Positions 24,540-37,254 of a DNA stretch of 64,000 bases are shown here, one piece after another; the stretch's first letter is position 1; every line of letters begins with the position of its first letter. The notes under the pieces are model-generated. The model was not told where the DNA came from and did not search any database. It saw only the letters and a list, made by a program, of their open reading frames with translations. The stretch comes from Moringa oleifera (lineage: Eukaryota > Streptophyta > Magnoliopsida > Brassicales > Moringaceae): positions 2,061,001-2,125,000 of the forward strand of contig JAJFZO010000579.1 in assembly GCA_021397835.1 (NCBI GenBank). Direction: 5' to 3'. The position numbers and the translations under genes were made by a program.

Positions 24540-25340
24540 AATCTATTTACATCAAATTGATGTAAGTAATTTTTTTAATAATATTTAATAATTATTATAA
24601 AAAATAATATTTATAATATTAATTAATTTATTTGAAATATTAAAATAATTAATTTGATCTAATTTTTAATTATTTTGTTTGAGATAACGAAATATTTTTA
24701 ATTAACTAAAATTTAAGTAATTTTCTAAAAATAATAATTTATCAACCTAATTTTTATTCTCTTAATTTTTAAAATTAATAATTTATCAATCTAATTTTAT
24801 TTACTTAATTTTAAATATTACTTTTAAGATTAATTAACTGTTGTAGGAGTAGTTAGTTTTAATAGATTGTAATTTGAATTGATATTGTAATCGTTAATCT
24901 ATTATTATATTTATTGTAGGTATGATTTAATTAAAATGAATTTAAATTTTATTATATTAATTTAAAGTTTAAATTATTTATAGCATGAATTTTTATCTAA
25001 TTAATAATTTTTTAAATATATCTTTTAAATAAAAATTTTAATATTATATATAATTTTACATTAATTAAATAATTAATTAATAATAATTTGAAAAATTAAA
25101 TTCTATTTATTATTAATTTATTTTAAAATTAACCATGAGATATTTTTAAACAATATAATTTTATCATAATAATACAATTTATTAATTTAATTATTTATTA
25201 AAAATTTAAATTTATTAAAAAATTAAAAATTAAATATTTAATAATATCATTAAAAAAATAATACCATTAATGGTATTGAAAATGTTCCTTTAGCATATTG
25301 GAGACAAATTTCACACCAAATGGTGTCTTGCTACAAGGTT
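24540..25340. repeat. AT-rich non-autonomous element related to the Harbinger relic
   Basis: The left part (TTTACATCAAATTGATGTAAG, then ATATTTAATAATTATTATAA) matches the left portions of the elements at 28970 and 38060 in order and wording. The right side ends with TTTCACACCAAATGGTGTC, which echoes the ACACACCAAATTTCACA of the Harbinger left end. Boundaries and terminal repeats are uncertain. Confidence 0.35.
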
Positions 25341-28300
25341 GGAAGTACTACTATGAACATGAATTTGATGGTGACATTGTTTTAACTTATATCAAGTTAT
25401 ATATATTATTTTATTTTATATAAATATTTATTATTTATATTTTTTAAAGTTTAAGTGATACATCAATTTTATGTCAATTACAAATTTATTAAAAATGTTA
25501 AATAAAATTTAAATATATTTTAATTTTTTAAAAAATAAAATTTTAATGTATGTTAACGATCATTAGTGTCAAATCAAGTGAAACTTTGTATAGTTTCAGT
25601 TTAAAATTTTTATGTATCATTAATTTTTTATCACAATAATATTTATAATTTTAAAACATGTTTGTAAATATAAAAATTATTGTTTTGAATATTAATTTTA
25701 CAAATTAGTTTATAAATAATATATAATTAAAAAATTAAATTGCAAATAAGAGTATAGGTCCCATAATATTTAGTCAATATCACTAATCAAATCTTCATGT
25801 TTAAAAAATAATAAATTAAACTTGATCTATCAATTTAGATTAAATTAAATATTATCAAAAAATTAAAAAATTGAGAATATTCAAATTAAAAATCTTACAC
25901 AATAAGTTTTATCTTATTTTTTTAAAAAATATAAAGATGTATTCAAATTACCATCATAAAAAATTTTTAAAATTTTTGAATATTAAAAATATATATTTTA
26001 AAATTTATATTATCAAAAAGATTAAAATTTCACAAAAATAAATATTACTTTGAAAATTTTTCAAACTTAAAGTATAATCTTAGAATAGAGTAAAAAATTT
26101 ATTTGAATCTTTTTTGAGATATTTTAATAATAAAAATATTCTTAATTTTTTATAACCATTTGAATTAAAATTTAATTTGAATCAAATTGATATGTTAAAA
26201 TTTGATTTATTATTTTTTAAATATAAAAATTTAATTAACAATATAAATAAATATTAAAATTTTATATAATTTTTATCTAATAAATAAATTCATATATAAG
26301 CACACGAAAGTTGGCAACTGGAGCTTTGGACAGTAGTTGAGGTGTTGTGTGGACAGCAGACATTTCCTACCTTGCCGAATACTTGTAACGGAATGCCGAG
26401 CGGAAAGAGGGACCATGTGGTTGATTTGGTCTGTTTTTTTGCAGTTCAGAGTTTCTTTTTTGTTTCCAAACACAGAGGTCCAGCTTAACCGTTGAATATC
26501 AATCTACAAGTCCCACTTTCCAAGTGGAAAGATACTTACTTGAGGATGTTGCCCAACTGAGTTAACGAAGCTCAGCCAGAAAGTATCTTGTGATTCTAAC
26601 ACAACAACAACTCAGCCATATAAGTCCTAAGTTGGTTGTTTTCTTTCTCTGAAGATCCCATCTATTACTACTTACGGCTAATACTCTCACACATATGCCT
26701 CCCCATTCCTTTGTCTCTTACCCCACCACGCCACAAATTCCACGCAATTTCTAACCTCTTTTTCCATCACAAAGAAATTATCAACCCACCTTAATTTCTT
26801 TTTCTTGTATATATATCTTATCTTTATTTCACGTCATTTTTTTTGCATTTCGTGTCACTCTGAATCAAACCAGTCCATTAGGGTTGGTATGGCTTAAACC
26901 AATACACGTTTTCAGTCGAATCTATCAGAATACTTGCTAAGGATAACATGTTCATAAACTAATCTCATTAGTAAATAAAGTCAAATTATTCATGATAATG
27001 AATTTATCTCGGCAAACAAAAAAAGAAAAAGACTACAAAACAAGAGAGCTCCCCTTATTCAACCCTCGTGTGAAACCTATGAAAAAAACACCTAAATATC
27101 TCTCATTTTTATGTAATAAATAATTCTTTTTTTGGGAGCATTGCCAATAAATTGCAAGCAAAATTGAAAGCAAAACATATGAACAATATTAAAAAGTGAC
27201 AAGATTGAAAGCAAGATTATTGGCACGAAATTGAGAATATGGAAATAAAAGAAAGGTTTGGGATTCGTGGTGGCTGCCAGCCTAATTGAGTACACTAAAA
27301 AGCATAAAGTCTCTGCATCATATGTAGTTTTCTTTGAAAATTCTTAAATTGTAAGGGAAGCACACCATAGACGGCCATGTTCTTATTCCAATATTTGAAT
27401 GCATGCATGTGTTGCATACGACTGCTAATTAGTACATCAACTTGACACAAAGACAAAGTCGACAACAACAACAACAGATCAATGACATTAAAACATCGTA
27501 CCTTAGAGTTTGATTTTTCTTTTATTATCAAAAACCCTAAAAATCTGGTCTTGTACACCAATCTCCGCAACAATGACATTAGTTAGCCATTTGATGAAAA
27601 TTCAAAGGCGTGCCATGAAGACCAAGACCTTAGGAACATGGATATATCTCCATCCAAGTATTGCTGTTATCTTATCATTTCAACAACCCAGGAATCTTAC
27701 TAATTTTCAGACCTTTTTTCTTTGAAAAAATTGTGAATAAAAGAAATTAAGATTACGGAGAGTGAAATGAATGTTAAGTCTGTCCAAAACAGCAATCAAC
27801 CACTACTAGAGTCAAATACAGATGAAAAGATGACACCCTTGTAATTAATTAAACTTATAATAAGATATACTTTTTTTTATTTAAATGGATTAGATCGAAC
27901 TGAATTATCTAAATGTGTATGCATGTAAGTTCTACACCATCTATTTTACATTGAGTATATTTCTATCAAATAAATATAATATAAAGTTTTACACAGCCTT
28001 TAATTTACATGATAATTTTTATTTTTTAATCACAGAAGAAAATTATGTGCGTTTGACATTTCAGGGGAACTAAATCTAATTGGAATTCTTTTCTATTCAA
28101 TTGATTGTCATGTCTCTCTCTTTCTCTATCCATATATTTCTTTATATTGCGATTAGCCTAACCGGTATTTAAATAAAATTTGGGTGACGGAATCGAACCT
28201 ACCCCATTATAACAAATTTATGGTTAAAAAAATACTGTATTTTATTTTTAAAAAAATAGGTACTCAACGAGATTTAATAAAATATATCCTAATGTTTAAA

Positions 28301-28716
28301 AGAATAATTTTTGCTTTAGGTCAAATTGTAAGTAATTTGTCGTTATGAAGATACCCTAATGATTAAGAAATATATGATCCAAGCAGAAACTTGATTTGCC
28401 GGTGAAATTATGGATGTCATAGATAATTTAATGATGGAAGCAATATCTAACTAATGGTGCAACTGTCTCGAAAGTTCTGTGATTAATCATGTAATTAAGA
28501 TTAGTGTTAAATAATTTTCTTCGATTTGATTGCTCATATTAATTTATTTCTATTTATCTAGAACTTGGATCATCAAATTGATCTGATATACCTTATAATA
28601 AAATAAAAAATCTTTTTTCTTCTTTTTTTTAATCTTTTGAAAAACTTCAAATTTCATGATTAATAAAATACATAATAATCATCAATCATTATCAGCTCTT
28701 CATTTTACCAAATCTT

Positions 28717-28737
28717 TCTTCTTCTTCTTCTTCTTCA
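28717..28737 (+). repeat. TTC microsatellite
   Basis: About seven consecutive TTC units. Likely polymorphic; no function is implied. Confidence 0.85.
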
Positions 28738-29494
28738 TCCACTCCAAACAACTACTCCAAACATAATCTTCCTCAAAATATAATTAATTATTCATTATGA
28801 AATTGACACCTAATTTTTATTTTTTTAATTAATGATATGAAATAATCTAATCCAATTTTATCATAAAACTAACGAAATATATATTCAAAAATATAGTCAT
28901 CTAAATTGTCATTTTTCAAAAAAAAAATATTAATTACTTTGCATTGAACTACTCATTAGTAGTCAGGGACACATTAGGTAATTTCTAACCTTACACACCA
29001 AATTTCACATTATAGATATTGATGTTAAAAGAAATTTTTTTAAAAAATATTTCAACATTAAAATAATATTGATATTATAAATATTATTTTAATAACATCA
29101 AATAATAATCATTTTTAAATAATATAAAATATTAATTTAACTTAAATTTTTAATTAATTTATCTTAAATAAATAGATATTATATAATTAATTATATTTTA
29201 AAATAAAATTTTAAAAATAATTATTTGTCAACGTAATTGTTTAACTATATCTTTTTACTTAATTATTTTTATGAGTTGATGACACTTCTAGGATAATGTA
29301 TGATAATTTTTTGATAGAATGATTTTAAAAAAATGAAATTGATATTAAAATTTTATTAAATAATTGATATAAGAGAAAATAAAATCACTAATATCTTATA
29401 ATATTTAACTTTTTCAATTATCATAAAAATTTTATAAATGCTCAATTAATGTATCACGAAATATGAAATGCACTTTTTACTTCTAATTTGCCTA

Positions 29495-29955
29495 CATCAA
29501 GTCAAAAATTCTTGAAACTTAATAGTTTCATTTACTATCATCTCAACCTTTGAGACTAATGCTTCTCTTAAGTTTTTAATGTCACCATCAAGTTCGTGTT
29601 TATTTTAAAAATCATATTATGCATTATTACGTACTTATTATATCACGAGGTATAATTTTTTTTCTCAAAAGTGTGTAGATCTTTGAATTATTGTAAATCG
29701 TAATTGGAAAATTCCAAATGCGCACTTAACATCTTTCCTACAAGCTTTTGCATCTTTGAAAATAATCTTTTTTGTGGAGCCTTTAGAATTATGAATTATT
29801 TGTACAAGAGTTTACCATTTAGGATATAGCTAAATAATAACCCACATGATACTCATTTCCATTAATGATATAATGACTTGAACAAATGAATGCCTCCAAC
29901 ACATTAACATCATTATTGAAACCAAATAAGTCAAAATATGCATGCCAAATACTTA
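29495..29955 (-). pseudogene. Harbinger transposase (DDE_Tnp_4 / ALP1-like) C-terminal relic
   Basis: Read on the - strand from 29955 downwards, recognisable blocks follow in family order although frames shift: IWHAYFDLFGFNNDVNVLE, INGNEYHVGYYLA, STKKIIFKDAKACRKDVKCA, FGIFQLRFTIIQ, IMHNMI and finally LREALVSKVEMIVNETIKFQ. These correspond to the plant Harbinger/ALP1-like blocks (W-H-A-F-F-G.PGS.NDINVL, GYYLADGIYP, ARKDVERAFGVLQ.R, IMHNMI). In-frame stops and frame changes are frequent and the N-terminal half is absent or unreadable. In intact elements this DDE nuclease moves the transposon. Confidence 0.7.
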
Positions 29956-30629
29956 ATATACTGGCACATTAATATGTATTCAGTCCCTGTTTGACCATGA
30001 TTGATTATTCTATGACTAGAAATTGATTTTTTATGTCTTCACAGGCTAGTTTAATGATTCTTATACTGAAGCATCAAAAGATTATTGTTGGCATATATAT
30101 TCAGTAACGCTAGTTATTGAGCTTCAACGGTTTGAAGATGTGTCTTGATAAATGAAGTAAGGCCAAGTTCATCAGCAGTACTTCAAGAAATGTGATAGTA
30201 TCCAACATATCTTGTATAAATTATGGGATGAAAAAAGTGATTTAATGTAAATCGTTTATTTTAAATCACATAACATCCAAGGTCTGTCACACAATAATAT
30301 TCATAAATTATTGTACATTTTAACAATTGTATAAATAGCTAATGGATTGTTATATTTGAAATCAAGACATTTCTCTTCTCTTTTTTTTTTTTTTGAAAAC
30401 CTCTTTTAAGATATAATCACACACTATCTCTCAAGTTTGAAGTTAGATCAAAAAACCAAAAGTAATATACTAACTGCTTCATATTCTAATAAGGAAGCTT
30501 AACTCTTATGCCATATTATCTTGATATATGTCAAAATGCAATTATCGATATAAATTAATCAACTCTTGAATTTTGTTCTCACATTGAAGAAGAATATCAT
30601 AAATTCTAACCAGTGCACGTCACTAATGT

Positions 30630-31510
30630 TTGACTAAGAAGATCTCTACAAACACAAATACAAATTAACAATCATGGTAGTTATTGCCAAGTTAAAAGGA
30701 TGTGTTCAAATAACTGAAAAATTGAATCCAAGTGGTACCTCATAACAAGATATTGCAAGTATTTATCGTATTTTATTTAATAAATTTGATAAGGGTTTGC
30801 ATATTCAAATCTTTTCTTTTAATGGTGTTTTGCAATTAGATAAAGTCAAATCTTTACTCCTAAAAAATTTAAATTTCAAAAGAAGTTTCAAATTTGATCA
30901 TGTATGGTCATTTCTTTAAAATATTAAAAAATTTACTAATACTGATCTTAATTAAATCATTATTCATAGAAAGCAAGCTAGTTGCAACAACATATCCCAC
31001 ATAGAGTCTAACTCATCAAAATCTATAAGTACCTCATCATTTTGTATTGATTTAAATGCCAATTTTGAAGGGGAGGATTTCTATTAATAATAATACTCAA
31101 CCTTGACATCCTAGTTGAAGGGACAAAGAAAAAATGAAGAAAAAATAAAACGAAAAGTTTAAAGAATATTTCAAATCCAAAAAACAAAAAACGGATCAAA
31201 TCAAGCAAATTATCTAACAAGATGGAGTCTTTATGCAAGAAACACAATTGCTACTTTAAAAGAATGTTGAGCTCCAACTTTTATGAGCTCAAAATAACGT
31301 AAAAAAGTTAGAATTGCGAGAATGATAAGAAGAGAACAAAATTCGAAAGAAAGATGTTGATTTTATAAAGTATCCAATATTCCTTAAGGTGTTCAAAATG
31401 AAAAAAAATGAGAATTTATGCAAAATGAGCTCTAAATCAGCAATATGAAAGAGTAACTTTTGTACAATATTTTGATGGTACAAAGGAAGCAGAAATGATT
31501 TTTCCACGTA
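30630..31510 (+). pseudogene. Harbinger ORF1 relic (Myb/SANT-like and NAM-associated type)
   Basis: The + strand reads LKGCVQITEKLNPSGTS, then (after a stop) QDIASIYRILFNKFDKG and, after a gap, SFKFDHVWSFL. This matches the ORF1 pattern I know from plant PIF/Harbinger elements (KF.G..VE..NPSG.SEQD, then KGFKFDHVW..L). Further on is an acidic/Ser stretch with FCIDLNANFEGEDF and a long Lys/Glu-rich tract, as in the NAM-associated C-terminal region. Stops are scattered, so it is dead. It is transcribed away from the transposase relic. ORF1 proteins help the transposase bind DNA or enter the nucleus. Confidence 0.6.
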
Positions 31511-32300
31511 CTGGATAGTTTTAGTAATAATCAATGTTATAATATAAGTTTATGTTATAATAGTTAAGATGTTGTTACGTTTATTGTAGTATGCTTTTAA
31601 TTGGAGTAAATTTTTTTAATTATATTCTATGTCATGATTTTTAAATAACTGTAATTTTGAGTAAATGTCATCTAAAATCTTAAAAAATACTTCTTCTTCT
31701 AATTTTTACCCTGATTTTTAAAGTATATCCAAACAAATTTTGGACTAATAAAAATAATCAAATTAGACCTTGCTTTACAGTTACTCCTTAAATTTTAAAT
31801 AATCTTTAATTCATGAGTTATTTATTATAAATTTTTTAAACACTTGATAATAAAAAAATTTTAAATCAACATTCATAGCACAAGATTTTTTCTTAATTTT
31901 TAAAATTTTTAACAAAGTTTAATTTGATCATTTTCAATCAATCCGCGTTTATTTAGAAACTTTTTGAAATGTAAGATTATAAGTTAAAAGAGAAAGTATT
32001 CTATAAAATTTCAAATGATATTTATTCTATATAATATTTTATATATTTTTAAATAATATTTTAAATATTTCATTTTATTATTAAATAAATATTTAATTAA
32101 TAATTAAAAATAAATTACATATTAAATATTGATCTCATTTTAAAATTTTTGATAAAATATTTTTAATAATATAATTTTTTATGATATATATAATTATTTA
32201 TCAAAAATATATTTTAAGTAAAAAATAGTAAAAACTATTAATATAAAAAATTTAAAAAATAAAAGTACATTAAGTATTGTTACAATGCAACACCAAATAT

Positions 32301-33061
32301 GATCATGCACTGTAATAGCACCAAATTAAAGAAACGAACTTAACATTTTGTCGGATAGAATAACACCAAAATAGAAACATCATTTTTGTGTTTCATTGAA
32401 ATGATCTTAATAAAATTGAATAAATTAAAATTTTATTATATAATTGATTTTGTGATTAACGATTGAAGCAGCTTCAATCATTTTAAATATTTTTATTTTA
32501 TAAACAACAGATTTAATTAGACTTGATCAAATTTAGCACCAACTTCAGGTACTAAGATTAAGTTAATTAAGATGGTAAGCAACGTGGTAATCATACAATT
32601 AATCATTCATTAATGTAATTTTACTATGATAGAACACACCCTCCAGATTCTTATAGATTGCACATGCATATATGAATGATTCACTAATTTTGGCCTTCAT
32701 TTTGAAAGTATGAACAATTTTCCTATTTGCATATATTTTTTTTTAATCTTCCTAATTAAGCAATAATGTCTGATTACGGTGTGCTAAGATGTCCTTCCTT
32801 TTTCAGCTCAAACTATAAGGCAAGTTGTCAATTTTGGACTGTTTACGGCTGTGAACTTTTTCTGTAATTTTTGTGTAGAATGTCGAAGAAACAAGTTTCT
32901 TAATAGGAAATTTTGAGGGGCCATTGGGTTGGTGACACGTGGCAAACTGGAGAATCCCAGGACAGGCTGCTGGACGTGGTTTGGTGCTTTTAGAATTCTG
33001 GCCCAGTCATGTGAGGACCACAGCGGGACTCGCGGGTCACATGAAGTGCTTTCTTCTTCCC
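32301..33061. other. spacer and upstream region of the boron transporter gene
   Basis: AT-rich to about 32880, then balanced GC-richer sequence from about 32900, which fits a proximal promoter. The frame 32939-33325 crosses the promoter, leader and intron and is not a gene. Confidence 0.45.
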
Positions 33062-34036
33062 CTATTTAATACTTGGAGTCCTCCCGCTGCAAGCAGCCGA
33101 GCGAACACTTTGCTCTGTCCTCACTGTGGCGATTTCGGCTATCTTCGACGGCCTACGGAATCCGGTAACTCTCAGAGACATGCACCCAACCCCCACCCCC
33201 CCCCCCCCCCCCAAAACACACACATAGAGCGAGATGTATGTGATAAAACCTGTCTGTATGCTAAGGAGAAGGCTGTTTTGTTTGTGCATGGTAGTCGGCA
33301 TTTGGTCAAAAGGACGTATCGGTAGTATTAATGATTATCACTGTGTTTCTGGGTTTTTCTGTGTCGGTCTTAGATCAACAATGAAGGGACACAGGAGTCC
33401 TCTTGGGCATTGTTTAGTTATTCGATACATATATGCCTTTCATTTGCTAACAAGGATTCATACGTTTCTTTCTCATTTTTTTTTCTTTTGAATCTGTTTG
33501 TTTTCTGTTACCAAACAAAGTCGAAGGACTATCAAGTGTTTGTGTGAATAAGGATTCTTCCTTTTGTTTAACTTTAGAGATTTGGATGATTTTCAGAACT
33601 TGAAATCACCACTTGGACAGATGACTGAAAAATCAGAGAAAGAAAAAAGAAGGAACAAGACTACTTCCTATGCTTTTGTTGTCATGTTGATTGGTCTTGA
33701 TCTTTGCATTGTTCCGTTTTCCTGTGAAGTTTTTGATTTTGGTGGGGTATTAACATTTTTATCACAAGGAGCTCTGGGTCTTTCCATTTCTCTTTTCTTT
33801 TTGTTGTGGAATCTACATAGATACTCTGCTTCACAGCTATTTCTTTTCCTGTTTTCTTGGATCTTTTCTCTATGATACCACATAAAGAAATGTTATCACC
33901 CCATTTTCCTTTACCTTTTTTCTTTTTGGCTTTTTTTTTCTTGGTTAGATTTCTCTGTATTCATGCATCCCTTCTAATTTCTTTTGTTAGTCATTTTTGT
34001 GATCTAACTTGGGGTTTTATTTTTCTGAAACTAGGA
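33062..34036 (+). promoter_or_regulatory. TATA-like box, 5' UTR exon and leader intron of the boron transporter gene
   Basis: TATTTAATA near 33062 precedes GC-rich leader sequence. The leader reaches a good donor (ATCCG/GTAACT) at 33164/33165. An acceptor AAACTAG at 34028-34034 sits two bases before the start codon. I infer an intron of about 870 bases in the 5' UTR (33165-34034). Open frames inside it (33564, 33857 and others) are shadows. The transcription start is inferred. Confidence 0.5.
33190..33212 (+). repeat. poly-C tract inside the leader intron
   Basis: CCCCC, one A, then 17 C in a row. The preceding bases include another CCC, so the - strand could form a G-quadruplex and the + strand an i-motif. 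It lies about 25 bases after the intron donor. Confidence 0.85.
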
Positions 34037-37000
34037 ATGGAGAACTTGAAAGCCCCTTTCAGGGGTATTTCAGCAGATTTTCATGGAAGAGCCTTGTGCT
34101 ACAAGCAGGATTGGATTGGTGGCCTTCGTTCAGGACTCGGGTACTTGACCACATCTAGCATCAAGGCACTCAGAATCTCTTTCTATGGTAGCAAACTCTT
34201 AATTTCTTTTTTTTTTTTTTTTTTCCCTTCCGCGTTGTTTCAGGCTCTTGGCACCAACTACCTACATCTTCTTTGCTTCTGCTCTTCCTGTGATTGCCTT
34301 CGGTGAGCAACTCAGTAGAGATACAGGTTGGTCATCGGTTCCCTACGCCTAGTAATTCATCATGTCCTAAAAATAATTTGATACTAATTGAAGTTTCTTC
34401 CAATTGTAGACGGAAGCTTGAGCACAGTGGAAACTCTGGCTTCTACTGCTTTATGTGGTATCATTCACTCGATATTCGGTGGGCAACCTCTTCTGATATT
34501 AGGAGTTGCAGAACCAACGATCATAATGTACACCTATCTGTACAACTTCGCCAAGGGAAGGGAAGATCTGGGAAAGGAACTATACTTGGCTTGGGTTGGA
34601 TGGTAATAATAACACAAAGCTACGTTCTTGAAATTTTAATAAAAATTCATTCCATCTTGTTAAATTTGGATGTTTTCCTATGCCAATTTCATGCAGGGTC
34701 TGTGTCTGGACAGCTATCCTCCTCTTTCTTCTCGCGATATTCAACGCATGTGTTATTATCAACAGATTTACAAGGATTGCGGGTGAACTTTTCGGCATGT
34801 TGATTTCTGTCCTGTTCATCCAAGAAGCCATAAAGGTAAGACCAACGAGGAGAGAGAAACAAATTTCAGAAAGTTTTATAGCTAGTTCATGTTGACAGAG
34901 AGTGACTGTTTGAATTGCAGGGAGTCGTGAGTGAGTTTAAAGTTCCAAAAGATGGAGATCCCACGTTAGCGGAGTATCAATTTCAGTCGCTTTACACGAA
35001 TGGATTATTGGGTGTCATATTTACTTTCGGCCTTGTCTACACTGCTTTGAAGAGTAGGAAAGCAAGATCATGGTGGTATGCCACAGGTTAGTGAAGAGAT
35101 ACTTGAGTTAACCCTGTCAATGAAATCAATCAAGCTAGGTAACATGTTGGAATCTATCTGAATCATTTTGATGTGTAAAAAACAGGCTGGTTCAGGAGCT
35201 TTGTTGCAGACTATGGAGTTCCTTTAATGGTTGTAGTGTGGACAGCGTTGTCATTCAGTGTACCGAAACAGATCCCATCTGGAGTTCCCAGAAGGCTCTT
35301 CAGCCCTCTCCCTTGGGAGTCTGCCTCACTGCACCATTGGACAGTAATCGGAGTAAGCAATAGTTTCGCCAAAAACCATAATAGTTTCACTGCAAATTAA
35401 TTTCTTGCTTCCAGCTAACATCAATGACATGTCCTTCGATTGCAGGATATGGGGAAGGTCCCTCCAGAATATATCTTTGCTGCTTTCGTTCCAGCTGTGA
35501 TGATAGCCGGGCTTTACTTTTTCGACCACAGTGTTGCTTCGCAGCTGGCACAACAGAAGGAGTTCAATCTTAAGAACCCTTCTGCTTATCACTATGATAT
35601 CTTCTTGCTAGGATTTATGGTATGTATCATTCTCAGGTAATTTTTGCTGCTGATTGGTTACTGCTCATCTTCATTGAAACTCATTTTTTTCTGTGGAATC
35701 CATGGTGTCAGACTTTGCTTTGTGGACTGATTGGTCTGCCTCCTTCAAATGGGGTCCTCCCTCAGTCTCCGATGCACACCAAGAGCCTCGCCGTTCTGAA
35801 AAGACAGGTGGGGATCTATAAAATGTGAGGAGGGTTTGGGAAAGTTGGTAATTGAGCTTATTAATTAATCGATGACTTGCAGTTGATTCGAAGGAAGATG
35901 GTGGAGAGTGCCAAGGAAAGCATAAGGCAGAAGGCTAGCAACTCTGAAATGTACGGCAAGATGCAAGCTGTGTTCATAGAAATGGATAGCAGTCCACTTG
36001 TAAGTCTCCTTGAGTCACATCGATAAGCTGCTTAAAAGACTTCAATGAGTACCCTTTAACCAGAATCTGCATATTTCAGTTTCAGACAACTGCAGTAGTC
36101 AAAGAGCTCCAAGATTTGAAGGAAGCAGTAATGAAAATTGAGAACCAAGGGGAAACTGCGAAGGAAACATTCGATCCTGAGAAGCACATTGATGCATACT
36201 TGCCAGTTCGAGTTAATGAACAGAGAGTTAGCAATCTGCTTCAGTCGCTTCTAGTGGCAGCGTCAGTATGTGCTGTGCCGGCAATAAAGCTGATACCCAC
36301 TTCAGTTCTTTGGGGATATTTTGCTTATATGGCCATTGACAGTCTCCCTGGAAACCAATTTTGGGAAAGAATACTTCTTCTCTTCATTACCCCAAGCAGG
36401 CGATTCAAGTGAGTTAACCAGGCATCAATATGCTATCAAATTCTAGTTTCCTATCTGTTTCTCTAATTCATTCTGTATCTGAATTCTCGTTGTCAGGGTC
36501 CTGGAAGGGGCACATGCTTCATTTGTGGAGTCGGTGCCTTACAAATACATAGTAGCCTTTACCCTTTTCCAGATTGTATACTTCCTGGTCTGTTTCGGTG
36601 TAACATGGATTCCTATTGCTGGCATCTTGTTCCCCTTGCCGTTCTTCCTTCTGATTAGCATAAGACAATACATCCTCCCCAAGGTTTTCCGGCCAAATCA
36701 CTTGATGGAGTTGGATGCCGCTGAGTATGAAGAAATCACTGGCCCCCCAAGACTTTCCTCCAGCCAGTCTTTCCAGGTAATCATATATCCATCATCTCCA
36801 TTATAGAAACTTGTTTTCATATAAAACAATCTATTCAGCTCACTTTAACAAGTTTGTTTCATCAGGAAAGGGAAATATCCCAACTTGGAAATGAGGGAGA
36901 TGCTGAGATACTAGATCAGTTAACGACTAGCAGGGGAGAGCTGAAAGTCAGAGCTGTAAGCTTCACAGAAGAAAGACATGGGCAGGTATGAAATTGAACC

Positions 37001-37125
37001 ATTCAACGAACTATTCGTGGTTTTTCTCTGCTTGTGAATGTTGGTATTGATAAATTTACTTTGGAAGCTTGAAACTTACAGCCTTGCTCTTGCAGATTCA
37101 CCCAGAAATTGTCCTGATAGAGTAA
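34037..37125 (+). CDS. BOR1: BOR1-type boron (borate) efflux transporter
   Basis: Thirteen exons, all GT/AG with consistent phase: 34037-34140, 34244-34326, 34410-34602, 34697-34835, 34921-35086, 35186-35352, 35446-35619, 35712-35807, 35883-35999, 36080-36408, 36497-36776, 36866-36985 and 37096-37125 (TAA), giving 665 residues. It belongs to the SLC4-like anion exchanger family; BOR1-clade proteins export borate across the plasma membrane for xylem loading. Seen: [12 protein letters not shown] and CYKQDWIGG at the start, [141 protein letters not shown] and [12 protein letters not shown]-x-x-phi sorting motif, YGKM at Tyr398, sits in the loop where BOR1 trafficking signals are known. [10 protein letters not shown] near the end places it in the BOR1/BOR2 clade; the exact orthologue is not settled. 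The C-terminus ends early (see the next feature). Confidence 0.95.
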
Positions 37126-37254
37126 GAGACAAATTCAGAAACCAGGGTCGATGTAATAGTTGCCGAGGATGACGACTATGATCCCTTTTTCACCCATAAA
37201 AAGAGAAGCTTCAAGGATGTCAATGAAAGTTGTCAAGTAGACATTGTAGATTAA
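37126..37254 (+). other. in-frame open extension after the BOR stop codon
   Basis: After the TAA at 37123-37125 the same frame stays open for 42 codons to a second TAA at 37252-37254. The conceptual sequence looks protein-like, with an acidic block (VIVAEDDDYDPFF) followed by a basic one (HKKRSFKD). It could be a lost C-terminal tail cut off by a nonsense change, a readthrough extension, or chance. BOR proteins often continue past this point with an acidic tail, which favours a lost or optional tail. An AATAAA follows at 37401-37406. Confidence 0.5.

Larger units (their letters stand above)
23400..28960. other. AT-rich gene-free spacer
   Basis: Mostly AT-rich. Balanced islands at about 24000-24290 and 26290-27600 hold short open frames without domains. 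I see no coding signal on either strand. An AT-rich block at 24540-25340 that resembles the Harbinger relic is listed separately, and a short TTC microsatellite lies at 28717-28737. Confidence 0.55.
28970..32300. mobile_element. broken PIF/Harbinger-type DNA transposon
   Basis: The boundaries are estimated from two kinds of evidence. First, the inner part carries a - strand transposase relic (29495-29955) and a + strand ORF1 relic (30630-31510). Second, both AT-rich flanks are shared with the short element at 38060-38725: left flank, TTTTTTTAAAAAATATTT followed by repeated TAATATTATAAATATT-like text; right flank, TTTTGATAA...TATTTTTAATAAT.TAATTTTTTAT and then ACAATGCAACACC. The inner coding part sits between these shared ends, as expected for a full element and its deletion derivative. 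The coding parts contain many stops, so it is inactive. Target-site duplications and exact inverted ends were not resolved. Confidence 0.65.

Noticed and set aside
28180..28210. T-loop-like word GGTTCGATTCC on the - strand
   Set aside because: The flanking bases do not form a T stem, and no anticodon or D arm could be found around it, so no tRNA.
32939..33325. 128-residue frame before the boron transporter
   Set aside because: It crosses the promoter, leader and poly-C tract; its Pro-rich tail is just the C run.
33564..34306. Overlapping open frames of 103 and 149 residues
   Set aside because: They lie in the inferred leader intron and first exon of the boron transporter gene, in other frames, and are hydrophobic only because of T-rich sequence.
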